32,690 nt of DNA from Streptomyces carpinensis (GTDB lineage Bacteria; Actinomycetota; Actinomycetes; Streptomycetales; Streptomycetaceae): contig NZ_MUBM01000333.1 of NCBI RefSeq assembly GCF_002154505.1, positions 1-32,690 of the forward strand, in the 5' to 3' direction. The position numbers and the translations under genes were made by a program. Below are positions 7,990 through 17,260 of the stretch, one piece after another. Under the pieces are notes generated by a model. It made no database searches and was not told the origin of the DNA. It worked only from the letters and a program-made list of their open reading frames with translations. Numbering within the stretch: position 1 is the stretch's first letter; each line of letters begins with the position of its first letter.

Positions 7990-8189
7990 GAACCGAAGTA
8001 AGAGTCCCTCTAGAGTCCGACGCGCTCCTCACATAAGCTCTTCACAAGGCTCGCGCATCATCTCTACGCTTGAGTCTCGATCGCCATATCAGGTCTCTTT
8101 GCACACCTAATGGGACATATGCAAGAGACACAGATCACAGTGATGTGAACGTAACCATCGAAGGGGTTCGAAGGTCTAAGTTGGCGATG
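7990..8189. other. Lower-GC spacer after copA
   Basis: This 200-base stretch is visibly less GC-rich than the rest of the window. It holds an inverted repeat with one bulge at 8093-8129. It also has the possible promoter-like bases AAC at 8153-8155 and GTC at 8174-8176, an 18-base spacing reminiscent of ECF-sigma promoters. It likely carries the promoter of the structured RNA that follows. I see no terminator for copA and no coding sequence. Confidence 0.4.
8093..8129. repeat. Bulged inverted repeat upstream of the structured RNA
   Basis: GTCTCTTTGCA (8093-8103) pairs with TGCAAGAGAC (8120-8129), giving ten pairs with a single extra T and a 16-base spacer. It is in the low-GC stretch between copA and the RNA. 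It could be an operator, or a weak hairpin at the end of copA mRNA. Confidence 0.35.
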
Positions 8190-8530
8190 TCAGGAAGGCG
8201 TCTTGGGGGGCGCCGACTGACATCTGGGGATGTCTTGGGGGACTTCCTCAGAGATGCGTTGCCGGGGCACGTACACCGGGAAGCTTTGAGCGGCCCTCCC
8301 GGGCGTGCGTTGTCCCGGCAGATCGCACGCCCGTGCGGCCGCAGACGCGGCCGTACGGCAGTGCAGGGGGACGGCGAGTTCTGCTCGCCGGGCTCACAGC
8401 GGTTCAGGCGCTGGTTCTCACAGACGCCCGGCCGGATCCCGTGGGGGGAATCCGCACCGGGACATGGGAAGGCGCCCTGGCCGCCGGCCCGTGGGGGGAC
8501 CGGCGCACCGGGGCGCCTTCCGCTTTTCGT
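8190..8530 (+). ncRNA. Candidate structured small RNA with twin identical loops
   Basis: A run of stems covers this interval and ends in an intrinsic terminator. AGGAAG/CTTCCT (8192-8197 with 8243-8248) encloses GGCG/CGCC (8197-8200 with 8211-8214; base 8197 can join only one of the two stems) and GACATC-TGGG-GATGTC (8219-8234). Next come a perfect 10-bp stem at 8300-8309/8324-8333 and CGGCGAG/CTCGCCG at 8372-8378/8384-8390. The last two stem-loops share a 12-nt loop CCCGUGGGGGGA and the same C versus CA internal loop while their stems differ. No reading frame has coding character. Orientation follows the U-run after the last hairpin. The exact 5' end and promoter are not fixed. I have an uncertain memory of an S. 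coelicolor sRNA reported beside the citrate synthase locus, which I could not check. Confidence 0.6.
8467..8527 (+). terminator. Rho-independent terminator of the structured RNA
   Basis: GGAAGGCGCCC (8467-8477) pairs perfectly with GGGCGCCTTCC (8511-8521), and the stem continues inward with three more pairs. TTTT at 8524-8527 follows almost at once on the plus strand; the minus strand has no U-run. It therefore ends transcription coming from the copA side. The apical part of this hairpin is the second copy of the shared-loop element. Confidence 0.8.
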
Positions 8531-8739
8531 GGCTCGGTTCACCTCAGGGGCGCCGCAGTGCCGAACATACGGCTACCGCCGCGTGGCGGTGCCGGGACCA
8601 CGACCGTGCTCAGCCCTTCGGGCCTGCGCGCTCCCCCACGCTCGAAACCGCTCGCGCGGGGGGATCCCCGTCGCCCTCGACACCGACGCGCCCCTTCGGC
8701 TCACTCACCGCAGGTTGCCGCCCTGCAGCGCGGCCTTGC

Positions 8740-10029
<1,290 letters not shown>

Positions 10030-10134
10030 GTCTTCCCTCACCGACGTAGTGCCTCATCTTCGAGGTGCCCTGACTGTCTCTACCATCCCCCATTTGGCTC
10101 AGGAGAGTGCACTCGGGGTCGACCATTGGGCCTA

Positions 10135-10157
10135 TTGGCGGCACTCAGTGCCGCCAA
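10135..10157. promoter_or_regulatory. Perfect 23-base palindrome upstream of citrate synthase
   Basis: The 11-base arm TTGGCGGCACT (10135-10145) is repeated exactly in inverted form at 10147-10157 around a single C. A one-base centre suits a DNA operator better than an RNA hairpin, and no U-run follows on either strand. Position, 106-128 bases before the citrate synthase start, would suit regulation of that gene. It could instead contribute to the end of the recD2 transcript. Confidence 0.5.
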
Positions 10158-10234
10158 CCTGCTCATCCTGCCCCCTCGACCGGGCGACGGGAAGTGGTGT
10201 GTGACCTTTGCGACTCGTTTGATCGATCATTTTT

Positions 10235-10262
10235 GGTGATGCCGGGTCAGCACCCGGTCACC
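10235..10262 (-). terminator. Hairpin downstream of recD2
   Basis: GGTGA/TCACC plus CCGGGT/ACCCGG form an 11-bp stem with a 2-base bulge and a CAGC tetraloop, 20 bases past the recD2 stop. There is no U-run on the minus-strand side (it reads AAAAATG), so if it terminates recD2 transcripts it does so as a U-less hairpin, which is common in Streptomyces. Confidence 0.4.
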
Positions 10263-10281
10263 GGGACCCTCGCCGTGTTGT

Positions 10282-12546
10282 TCAGGATCCCGCGAGCCGG
10301 AAGTCCAGGGCCGTACAGCGCCGGCCCGCCGACACCGTGCGCACCGCCTGGCCGATCGCCTTGCGCGAACCGACGAGGACGACCAGCTTCTTGGCCCGGG
10401 TCACCGCCGTGTACAGCAGGTTCCGCTGAAGCATCATCCAGGCGCCGGTGGTGACCGGGATCACCACAGCGGGATATTCACTTCCCTGCGAGCGGTGGAT
10501 GGTGACCGCGTACGCGTGCGCCAGTTCGTCCAGTTCGTCGAATTCGTACGGAACCTCCTCGTCCTCGTCCGTCAGTACCGTCAGACGCTGGTCGACCGGG
10601 TCGAGCGCGGTGACCACGCCCACGGTGCCGTTGAAGACACCGTTCTTCCCCTTCTCGTAATTGTTGCGGATCTGGGTGACCTTGTCGCCGACACGGAAGA
10701 CCCGGCCGCCGAAGCGCTTCTCCGGCAGGTCGGGCCGGCCCGGCGTGACGGCCTGCTGGAGCAGGCCGTTGAGCGTGCCGGCGCCGGCCGGGCCGCGGTG
10801 CATGGGCGCCAGCACCTGCACGTCCCGGCGCGGATCGAGCCCGAACCGGGCCGGGATCCGCCGGGCCGCCACATCCACGGTGAGCCGGCCCGCCTCCTCG
10901 GTGTCGTCCTCGACGAAGAGGAAGAAGTCCTTCATGCCGTCGGTGACCGGGTGCTGCCCGGAGTTGATCCGGTGCGCGTTGGTCACCACGCCCGACTGCT
11001 GAGCCTGGCGGAACACCCGGGTGAGACGGACGGCGGGGAGCGGGCTGCCGTCGGCCAGCAGGTCCCTGAGGACCTCGCCGGCGCCGACGCTGGGCAGCTG
11101 GTCGACGTCCCCGACGAACAGCAGATGGGCTCCCGGGGGCACCGCCTTGACCAGCTTGTTGGCCAGCAGCAGGTCCAGCATGGAGGCCTCGTCGACGACC
11201 ACCAGGTCGGCGTCCAGCGGCCGGTCCCGGTCGTAGGCCGCGTCCCCGCCGGGCTTCAGCTCCAGCAGACGGTGGACGGTGGAGGCCTCCGCGCCGGTCA
11301 GCTCGGACAGGCGTTTGGCGGCCCGGCCGGTGGGCGCGGCCAGCACGACCTTCGCCCTCTTGGCCCGGGCCAGCTCCACGATCGAGCGCACGGTGAAGGA
11401 CTTGCCGCAGCCGGGGCCGCCGGTGAGCACGGCCACCTTCTCGGTCAGCGCCAGCCTCACGGCCGCCTCCTGCTCGGGGGCGAGGTCCGCACCCGTACGC
11501 CCCCTGAGCCAGCCCAGGGCCTTGTCCCAGGCCACGTCCCGGAAGGCCGGCATCCGGTCGGCGTCCGTCCGCAGCAGGCGCAACAGCTGGGCGGACAGCG
11601 AGAGTTCCGCGCGGTGGAAGGGGACGAGGTAGACGGCGGTGACCGGCTCGCCGCCGTCCGGGCCGGGCACCTTCTCGCGCACGACGCCGGGGTCCTCGCC
11701 GTCCTGCCCCGGCTCCGCCAGTTCGGCCAGGCACTCGATGACCAGTCCGGTGTCAACCTGGAGCAGCTTGACGGCGTCCGCGATCAGCCGCTCCTCCGGC
11801 AGGAAGCAGTGCCCCTGGTCGGCGGACTGCGACAGCGCGTACTGCAGGCCCGCCTTGACGCGCTCCGGGCTGTCGTGCGGGATGCCGACCGACTGGGCGA
11901 TCCGGTCGGCGGTCAGGAAGCCGATGCCCCAGACGTCGGCGGCCAGCCGGTACGGCTGGTTGCGCACCACCGAGATCGACGCGTCGCCGTACTTCTTGTA
12001 GATGCGCACCGCGATCGACGTGGAGACCTCGACGGTCTGCAGGAAGAGCATGACCTCCTTGATCGCCTTCTGCTCCTCCCAGGCGTCGGCGATCTTCTTC
12101 GTCCGCTTGGGGCCGAGGCCGGGGACCTCGATGAGGCGCCCCGGTTCCTCCTCGATGATCTTCAGGGTGTCCAGGCCGAAGTGCTGGGTGATGCGGTCGG
12201 CGAAGACCGGTCCGATGCCCTTGACCAGGCCCGAGCCGAGGTAGCGGCGGATGCCCTGGACGGTGGCCGGGAGCACCGTCGTGTAGTTGTCGACCAGGAA
12301 CTGCTTGCCGTACTGCGGGTGGGAGCCCCAGCGGCCCTCCATGCGCAGGGACTCGCCGACCTGGGCGCCGAGCAGCGCGCCGACCACCGTGAGCAGATCG
12401 CCGCCGCCGCGGCCGGTGTCGACCCGGGCGACCGTGTAGCCGTTCTCCTCGTTGACGTACGTGACTCTCTCCAGCACGCCTTCGAGCACGGCCGGCCGCC
12501 GCTCCCCCGCCCCCGCCGACTGGGCACTCCCCGCCTGATTGGACAT
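10282..12546 (-). CDS. recD2: RecD2-type ATP-dependent DNA helicase
   Basis: A 754-residue SF1B helicase of the RecD2 (RecD-like, RecBC-independent) group, a 5'-3' DNA unwinding enzyme implicated in DNA repair and replication-fork maintenance. The N-terminal third has an OB-like domain (VLERVTYVNEENGYTVARVD) and helix-hairpin-helix repeats KGIGPVFADRI and VPGLGPKRTKKI, which distinguish RecD2 from RecD. The helicase core shows Walker A GGPGCGKS near residue 375, Walker B DEASM, GDVDQLPSVGAG, RVFRQAQQS, and motif VI LYTAVTRAKK after AVTIHRSQGSEYP. The ATG start is followed by a short Ala/Gly-rich lead. It is a single gene, divergent from the ribose operon. All motifs are intact. Confidence 0.94.
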   Translation of the reverse strand: MSNQAGSAQSAGAGERRPAVLEGVLERVTYVNEENGYTVARVDTGRGGGDLLTVVGALLGAQVGESLRMEGRWGSHPQYGKQFLVDNYTTVLPATVQGIRRYLGSGLVKGIGPVFADRITQHFGLDTLKIIEEEPGRLIEVPGLGPKRTKKIADAWEEQKAIKEVMLFLQTVEVSTSIAVRIYKKYGDASISVVRNQPYRLAADVWGIGFLTADRIAQSVGIPHDSPERVKAGLQYALSQSADQGHCFLPEERLIADAVKLLQVDTGLVIECLAELAEPGQDGEDPGVVREKVPGPDGGEPVTAVYLVPFHRAELSLSAQLLRLLRTDADRMPAFRDVAWDKALGWLRGRTGADLAPEQEAAVRLALTEKVAVLTGGPGCGKSFTVRSIVELARAKRAKVVLAAPTGRAAKRLSELTGAEASTVHRLLELKPGGDAAYDRDRPLDADLVVVDEASMLDLLLANKLVKAVPPGAHLLFVGDVDQLPSVGAGEVLRDLLADGSPLPAVRLTRVFRQAQQSGVVTNAHRINSGQHPVTDGMKDFFLFVEDDTEEAGRLTVDVAARRIPARFGLDPRRDVQVLAPMHRGPAGAGTLNGLLQQAVTPGRPDLPEKRFGGRVFRVGDKVTQIRNNYEKGKNGVFNGTVGVVTALDPVDQRLTVLTDEDEEVPYEFDELDELAHAYAVTIHRSQGSEYPAVVIPVTTGAWMMLQRNLLYTAVTRAKKLVVLVGSRKAIGQAVRTVSAGRRCTALDFRLAGS

Positions 12547-12669
12547 GATCCGACGCTACCGCCCGGGTACGACAGCACGGCCCGCCCGGGTACGACAGCA
12601 CGGTCCGCCTGTGGACGACGGACGCCGTCCCGTCTGTGGACGACTTCATCACGATCCGGTCTCAGGGAC

Positions 12670-12731
12670 TTGTCTCCGCTCGTGTAATCGTTTCCAATCG
12701 CCTGTGTAATCGATTCCACGAGGAGGTGGAA
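12670..12731 (+). promoter_or_regulatory. rbs promoter, tandem LacI-type operators and paired Shine-Dalgarno
   Basis: TTGTCT (12670-12675) and TCCAAT (12693-12698) give a 17-base spacer. Two near-identical sites GTGTAATCGTTTCCA (12682-12696) and GTGTAATCGATTCCA (12704-12718) lie 22 bases apart, about two helical turns, so two repressor dimers would bind the same DNA face. The first covers the -10, the second the early transcript. TTCCAC (12714-12719) can also pair with GTGGAA (12726-12731), leaving the Shine-Dalgarno GAGGAG in the loop. Autoregulation by the adjacent LacI-family RbsR is the natural reading. Confidence 0.75.
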
Positions 12732-12736
12732 CGGCC

Positions 12737-13753
12737 ATGGCGAGCATCAAGGACGTCGCCGCGGAGGCGGGCCTGTCCGTCGCCACGGTCTCGCGCGTCC
12801 TCAACGACCATCCGTCGGTGAGCGAAGAGGCGCGCACCCGCGTGCTGGCCGCCGTCGCGACGCTGGGCTACCGCCCGAACGCCGTCGCCCGCTCCCTGCG
12901 CACCGACCAGACCCGCACCCTCGGCCTGGTCATCAGCGACGTGCTCAACCCGTACTTCACCGAGCTGGCCCGCTCCGTCGAGGAGGAGGCCCGCGCGCTC
13001 GGCTACAGCGTGATCATCGGCAACGCCGACGAACGGCCCGACCTCCAGGACCACCACGTCCGCACCCTGCTCGACCGCCGGATCGACGGCCTTCTGGTCT
13101 CCCCCACCGACGGCGGCTCCCCGCTGATGCTGGACGCCGCGCGCGGGGGAACCCCGATGGTCTTCGTCGACCGGTGGATCAGGGGCGTGGACGTTCCGGT
13201 CGTCCGGGCGGACGGTCAGTCGGCCGTGCAGGACCTCGTGGCCCATCTGCACGGGCTCGGGCACCGGCGGCTCGCGATCATCGCGGGGCCCGCGGCCACC
13301 ACCACCGGCCGCGAACGCGTGGACGCCTTCCGCGCGGCGCTGGCCGCCTACGGCATCCCCCTCCCCGACGCCTACACGGGTCAGGGCGACTTCCAGGCCG
13401 AGAGCGGCCGGCGGGTCACCGAGGGCTTCCTCGACCTGCCCGAGCCGCCCGAGGTCGTCTTCGCCGCCGACAACCTGATGGCACTCGGCGCGCTGGACGC
13501 CATCCGCGCACGCGGACTGCGGGTGCCCGACGACATCGCGCTCGCCGCGTTCGACGACATCCCGTGGTTCGTGCACACCGATCCGCCGATCACCGCCGTC
13601 GCCCAGCCCACCGGCGCACTGGGGCGCGCCGCCGTGCGGGCGCTGGTCGACCGCATCGAGGGCCGCACCCCACGGTCCGTCACCCTCCCCGCCCGTCTCG
13701 TCGTACGCCGCTCGTGCGGCGAGCCCCCCGCAACGAACAGGAGCAAGCCGTGA
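12737..13753 (+). CDS. rbsR: LacI-family ribose operon repressor
   Basis: A 338-residue LacI/GalR repressor. The N-terminal DNA-binding domain reads IKDVAAEAGLSVATVSRVLN with the following hinge helix NAVARSLRT, and a periplasmic-binding-protein-like sugar domain fills the rest (TRTLGLVISDVLNPYFTELA, VFAADNLMALGALDAI, FDDIPW). It should bind ribose or a derivative and release operator DNA. The ATG is preceded by AGGAGGTGGA. Its stop overlaps the rbsA start in GTGA, so it is the first gene of the operon it presumably represses. The tandem sites immediately upstream are the likely targets. Confidence 0.9.
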   Translation: MASIKDVAAEAGLSVATVSRVLNDHPSVSEEARTRVLAAVATLGYRPNAVARSLRTDQTRTLGLVISDVLNPYFTELARSVEEEARALGYSVIIGNADERPDLQDHHVRTLLDRRIDGLLVSPTDGGSPLMLDAARGGTPMVFVDRWIRGVDVPVVRADGQSAVQDLVAHLHGLGHRRLAIIAGPAATTTGRERVDAFRAALAAYGIPLPDAYTGQGDFQAESGRRVTEGFLDLPEPPEVVFAADNLMALGALDAIRARGLRVPDDIALAAFDDIPWFVHTDPPITAVAQPTGALGRAAVRALVDRIEGRTPRSVTLPARLVVRRSCGEPPATNRSKP

Positions 13754-15288
13754 GCAACCCGGACGAGTTGCTGCGCATCGAAGGCATCCGCAAGACCTTC
13801 CCCGGCGTGGTCGCGCTCGACAGCGTCGACTTCGACCTGCGCCGCGGCGAGGTGCACGTGCTGCTCGGTGAGAACGGCGCGGGCAAGAGCACCCTGATCA
13901 AGATGCTCTCCGGCGCCTACACACCCGACGCCGGACGGATCCTGGTCGGCGGCGAGGAGGTGCGCATCCATGGTGCCCAGGACTCCGAACGCCTCGGGAT
14001 CGCCACCATCTACCAGGAGTTCAACCTGGTCCCCGACCTCACGGTCGCCGAGAACATCTTCCTGGGCCGCCAGCCGCGCCGCTTCGGGATGATCGACCGG
14101 AAGACGATGGAGGCCCGGGCGGCCGAACTGCTGCAGCGGGTCGGCGTGAACGTGTCGCCACGCGCGCGTGTGCGGGACCTCGGCATCGCCCGCCTGCAGA
14201 TGGTGGAGATCGCCAAGGCGCTCAGCCTCGACGCCCGCGTGCTGATCATGGACGAGCCGACCGCGGTGCTCACCTCCGAGGAGGTCGATAAGCTCTTCTC
14301 GATCGTGCGCGCCCTGCGCGCGGACGGCGTCGGAGTCGTGTTCATCACGCACCACCTGGAGGAGATCGCCGCCCTCGGGGACCGGGTCACGGTCATCCGC
14401 GACGGCAGGAGCGTCGGCCAGGTGCCCGCCACCACGCCCGAGGACGAACTCGTCCGGCTCATGGTGGGCCGCTCCATCGAGCAGCAGTACCCGCGCGAGA
14501 GGCCCGAGACCGGTCCCGCGCTGCTCACCGTCGAGGGGCTCACCCGGGACGGCGTCTTCCACGACGTCAGCTTCCAGGTGCACGCCGGCGAGGTCGTCGG
14601 CATCGCGGGCCTGGTGGGCGCCGGCCGTACGGAGGTGGTCCGCGCGGTGTTCGGCGCCGACCCCTACGACAAGGGAGCCGTGAAGGTCGCGGGCACCCGG
14701 CTCAGGCGCCACGACGTGAACGCGGCCATGGCGGCCGGCATCGGTCTCGTGCCCGAGGACCGCAAGGGCCAGGGTCTGGTCCTGGACGCCTCCGTCGAGG
14801 AGAACCTCGGGCTCGTCACCCTCCGGTCGGCCACCCGCGCGGGACTCGTCGACCTCAAGGGGCAGCACCAGGCCGCCGAGCGGATCGCCGGGCAGCTGGG
14901 CGTCAGGATGGCCGGCCTCGGCCAGCACGTGCGCACCCTGTCCGGCGGCAACCAGCAGAAGGTCGTCATCGGCAAGTGGCTGCTGGCCGACACCAAGGTG
15001 CTCATCCTCGACGAGCCGACGCGCGGCATCGACGTCGGCGCCAAGGTCGAGATCTACCAGCTCATCAACGAGCTGACGGCCGCCGGCGCCGCCGTCCTGA
15101 TGATCTCCAGCGACCTGCCCGAGGTGCTCGGCATGAGCGACCGGGTGCTGGTGATGGCCCAGGGCCGGATCGCGGGCGAACTCGCCGCGGACCGGGCCAC
15201 CCAGGACGCCGTGATGGCCCTCGCCGTCAGCACCCCCACGACCCCCACCACTTCCACGACCGGAACGGAGGCCTCCCGTGGCCACTGA
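13750..15288 (+). CDS. rbsA: Ribose ABC transporter, double ATP-binding protein
   Basis: A 512-residue fused pair of ABC ATPases of the CUT2 sugar-import class. The first half has Walker A GENGAGKS near residue 40, the Q-loop IYQEFNLVPDL and Walker B VLIMDEPTAVL. The second half has the degenerate Walker A GLVGAGRTE that marks RbsA-type second domains, then an intact LSGGNQQKV signature and VLILDEPTRGIDVG. One catalytically weak site is therefore normal for the family. The GTG start at 13750 overlaps the rbsR stop, with AGGAG in the end of rbsR. It powers the permease encoded by the next gene, which overlaps it by 11 bases. The Thr-rich C-terminal tail is unremarkable. Confidence 0.95.
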   Translation: MSNPDELLRIEGIRKTFPGVVALDSVDFDLRRGEVHVLLGENGAGKSTLIKMLSGAYTPDAGRILVGGEEVRIHGAQDSERLGIATIYQEFNLVPDLTVAENIFLGRQPRRFGMIDRKTMEARAAELLQRVGVNVSPRARVRDLGIARLQMVEIAKALSLDARVLIMDEPTAVLTSEEVDKLFSIVRALRADGVGVVFITHHLEEIAALGDRVTVIRDGRSVGQVPATTPEDELVRLMVGRSIEQQYPRERPETGPALLTVEGLTRDGVFHDVSFQVHAGEVVGIAGLVGAGRTEVVRAVFGADPYDKGAVKVAGTRLRRHDVNAAMAAGIGLVPEDRKGQGLVLDASVEENLGLVTLRSATRAGLVDLKGQHQAAERIAGQLGVRMAGLGQHVRTLSGGNQQKVVIGKWLLADTKVLILDEPTRGIDVGAKVEIYQLINELTAAGAAVLMISSDLPEVLGMSDRVLVMAQGRIAGELAADRATQDAVMALAVSTPTTPTTSTTGTEASRGH

Positions 15289-17230
15289 CACGCTCAAGAG
15301 CACGACGGGCGCGGGTGGCGCCTCGGGCGGCCTGCGCCGCCTGCTGCTCGACAACGGAGCGCTCACCGCGCTCATCGTCCTCGTCATCGCCCTGTCGGCG
15401 CTGTCCGGCGACTTCCTGACGACGGACAACCTGCTCAACATCGGCGTCCAGGCGGCCGTGACGGCCATCCTGGCCTTCGGCGTCACCTTCGTCATCGTCT
15501 CCGCGGGCATCGACCTGTCGGTCGGTTCGGTGGCGGCCCTGTCGGCCACCGTGCTGGCCTGGAGCGCCACCTCGGCCGGGATCCCGGTGGCCCTCGCGGT
15601 CGTCCTGGCCGTCGCCACCGGCATCGCCTGCGGCCTGGTCAACGGCATCCTGATCTCCTACGGCAAGCTGCCGCCGTTCATCGCGACGCTGGCCATGCTG
15701 TCGGTGGGCCGCGGTCTGTCCCTGGTCATCTCCCAGGGCTCCCCGATCGCCCTGCCCGGCTCCGTCTCGCACCTCGGTGACACGCTCGGCGGCTGGCTGC
15801 CGGTGCCCGTGCTGGTCATGGTCGTCATGGGTCTGATCACGGCGTTCGTGCTGGGACGGACCTACATCGGCCGTTCGATGTACGCGATCGGCGGCAACGA
15901 GGAGGCGGCCCGCCTGTCGGGTCTGAAGGTCAAGAAGCAGAAGCTCGCCATCTACGCCCTGTCCGGTCTGTTCGCCGCCGCCGCGGGCATCGTGCTCGCC
16001 GCCCGGCTGTCCTCGGCGCAGCCGCAGGCCGCCAACGGCTACGAGCTGGACGCGATCGCCGCCGTCGTCATCGGCGGCGCCTCGCTGGCGGGCGGCACCG
16101 GCAAGGCCTCGGGGACGCTGATCGGCGCGCTGATCCTCGCGGTGCTGCGCAACGGCCTCAACCTGCTGTCTGTGTCCGCCTTCTGGCAGCAGGTCGTCAT
16201 CGGTGTGGTGATCGCGCTGGCCGTGCTGCTGGACACCGTGCGCCGCAAGGCCGGGGCGACCCCGCCGGCCGCGGGCACGGGCAGCGGCAGCGGCAAGGGC
16301 AAGCAGGCGGCGACGTACGGCCTGGCGGCCGTGGTCACCGTGGCCCTGGTGGCCGCGACCTCCCTGCTGCACACCGGCTCCGGCTCCACCACCCCGAAGA
16401 TGGGCCTGTCCCTGTCCACGCTGAACAACCCCTTCTTCGTGCAGATCAAGTCCGGTGCCCAGGCCGAGGCGAAGAGGCTCGGCATCGACCTGACGGTCAC
16501 CGACGCCCAGAACGACGCCTCCCAGCAGGCCAACCAGCTGCAGAACTTCACCAGTTCGAGCCTCGGCGCGATCATCGTCAACCCGGTGGACTCCGACGCC
16601 GCGAGCAACTCGGTCAAGGCCGCCGACAAGGCGAGCATCCCGGTGATCGCCGTCGACCGAGGCGTCAACAACGCCAAGACGGACGCCCTCGTCGCCTCCG
16701 ACAACGTGGCCGGCGGCGAGCTGGCCGCCAAGACCGTCGCCGAGAAGCTGGGCGGCAAGGGCCGGATCGTGATCCTCCAGGGCCAGGCGGGCACCTCCGC
16801 CGCCCGCGAGCGCGCCGCCGGCTTCGCCCAGGGCCTCAAGGCCTACCCGGGCATCAAGGTCCTGGCCCAGCAGCCCGCCGACTTCGACCGGACCAAGGGC
16901 CTGGACGTGATGTCCAACCTGCTGCAGGCCCACCCCGACGTCCAGGGCGTGATCGCCGCCAACGACGAGATGGCGCTCGGCGCGGTCAAGGCGCTGGGTT
17001 CCAAGGCCGGCAAGTCCGTGCAGGTCGTCGGCTTCGACGGCACCCCGGACGGCCTGACGGCCGTGAAGAACGGCACGCTGTACGCGTCCGTGGCGCAGCA
17101 GCCGAGCCAGCTGGGCCGTATCGCGGTGGACAACGCGCTGAAGGCGGTCCAGGGCAAGAAGGTCGAGTCGACCGTGAAGGTGCCGGTGAAGGTGGTAACG
17201 AAGGACAACGTGGCCGGCTTCAGCGGCTGA
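15278..17230 (+). CDS. rbsCB: Ribose ABC permease fused to substrate-binding protein
   Basis: A 650-residue fusion. Residues about 20-325 are a BPD-type CUT2 permease of the RbsC kind with many membrane helices and the motif FVIVSAGIDLSVGSV, and VKKQKLAIYALSGLFAAAAG. A Gly/Ser/Lys linker (330-343) leads to one extra helix (about 347-365, YGLAAVVTVALVAATSLLH) in place of a signal peptide. Residues 372-650 are a ribose-binding protein (GLSLSTLNNPFFVQIKSGAQ, IIVNPVDSDAASNSVKA, VIAVDRGVNN, GVIAANDEMALGAVKA). The binding protein would thus stay tethered outside the membrane next to its own pore. The GTG start has GGAGG upstream and overlaps rbsA. Both halves appear complete, with one continuous frame. 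Confidence 0.92.
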   Translation: MATDTLKSTTGAGGASGGLRRLLLDNGALTALIVLVIALSALSGDFLTTDNLLNIGVQAAVTAILAFGVTFVIVSAGIDLSVGSVAALSATVLAWSATSAGIPVALAVVLAVATGIACGLVNGILISYGKLPPFIATLAMLSVGRGLSLVISQGSPIALPGSVSHLGDTLGGWLPVPVLVMVVMGLITAFVLGRTYIGRSMYAIGGNEEAARLSGLKVKKQKLAIYALSGLFAAAAGIVLAARLSSAQPQAANGYELDAIAAVVIGGASLAGGTGKASGTLIGALILAVLRNGLNLLSVSAFWQQVVIGVVIALAVLLDTVRRKAGATPPAAGTGSGSGKGKQAATYGLAAVVTVALVAATSLLHTGSGSTTPKMGLSLSTLNNPFFVQIKSGAQAEAKRLGIDLTVTDAQNDASQQANQLQNFTSSSLGAIIVNPVDSDAASNSVKAADKASIPVIAVDRGVNNAKTDALVASDNVAGGELAAKTVAEKLGGKGRIVILQGQAGTSAARERAAGFAQGLKAYPGIKVLAQQPADFDRTKGLDVMSNLLQAHPDVQGVIAANDEMALGAVKALGSKAGKSVQVVGFDGTPDGLTAVKNGTLYASVAQQPSQLGRIAVDNALKAVQGKKVESTVKVPVKVVTKDNVAGFSG

Positions 17231-17260
17231 CCCGGCGGCCCGCCTTCTGTGAGGAGACAC

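Noticed and set aside
8640..8739. Terminator of citrate synthase on the minus strand
   Set aside because: Only short stems (for example GGGGATCCCC near 8660) with no U-run are visible; none is strong enough to call.
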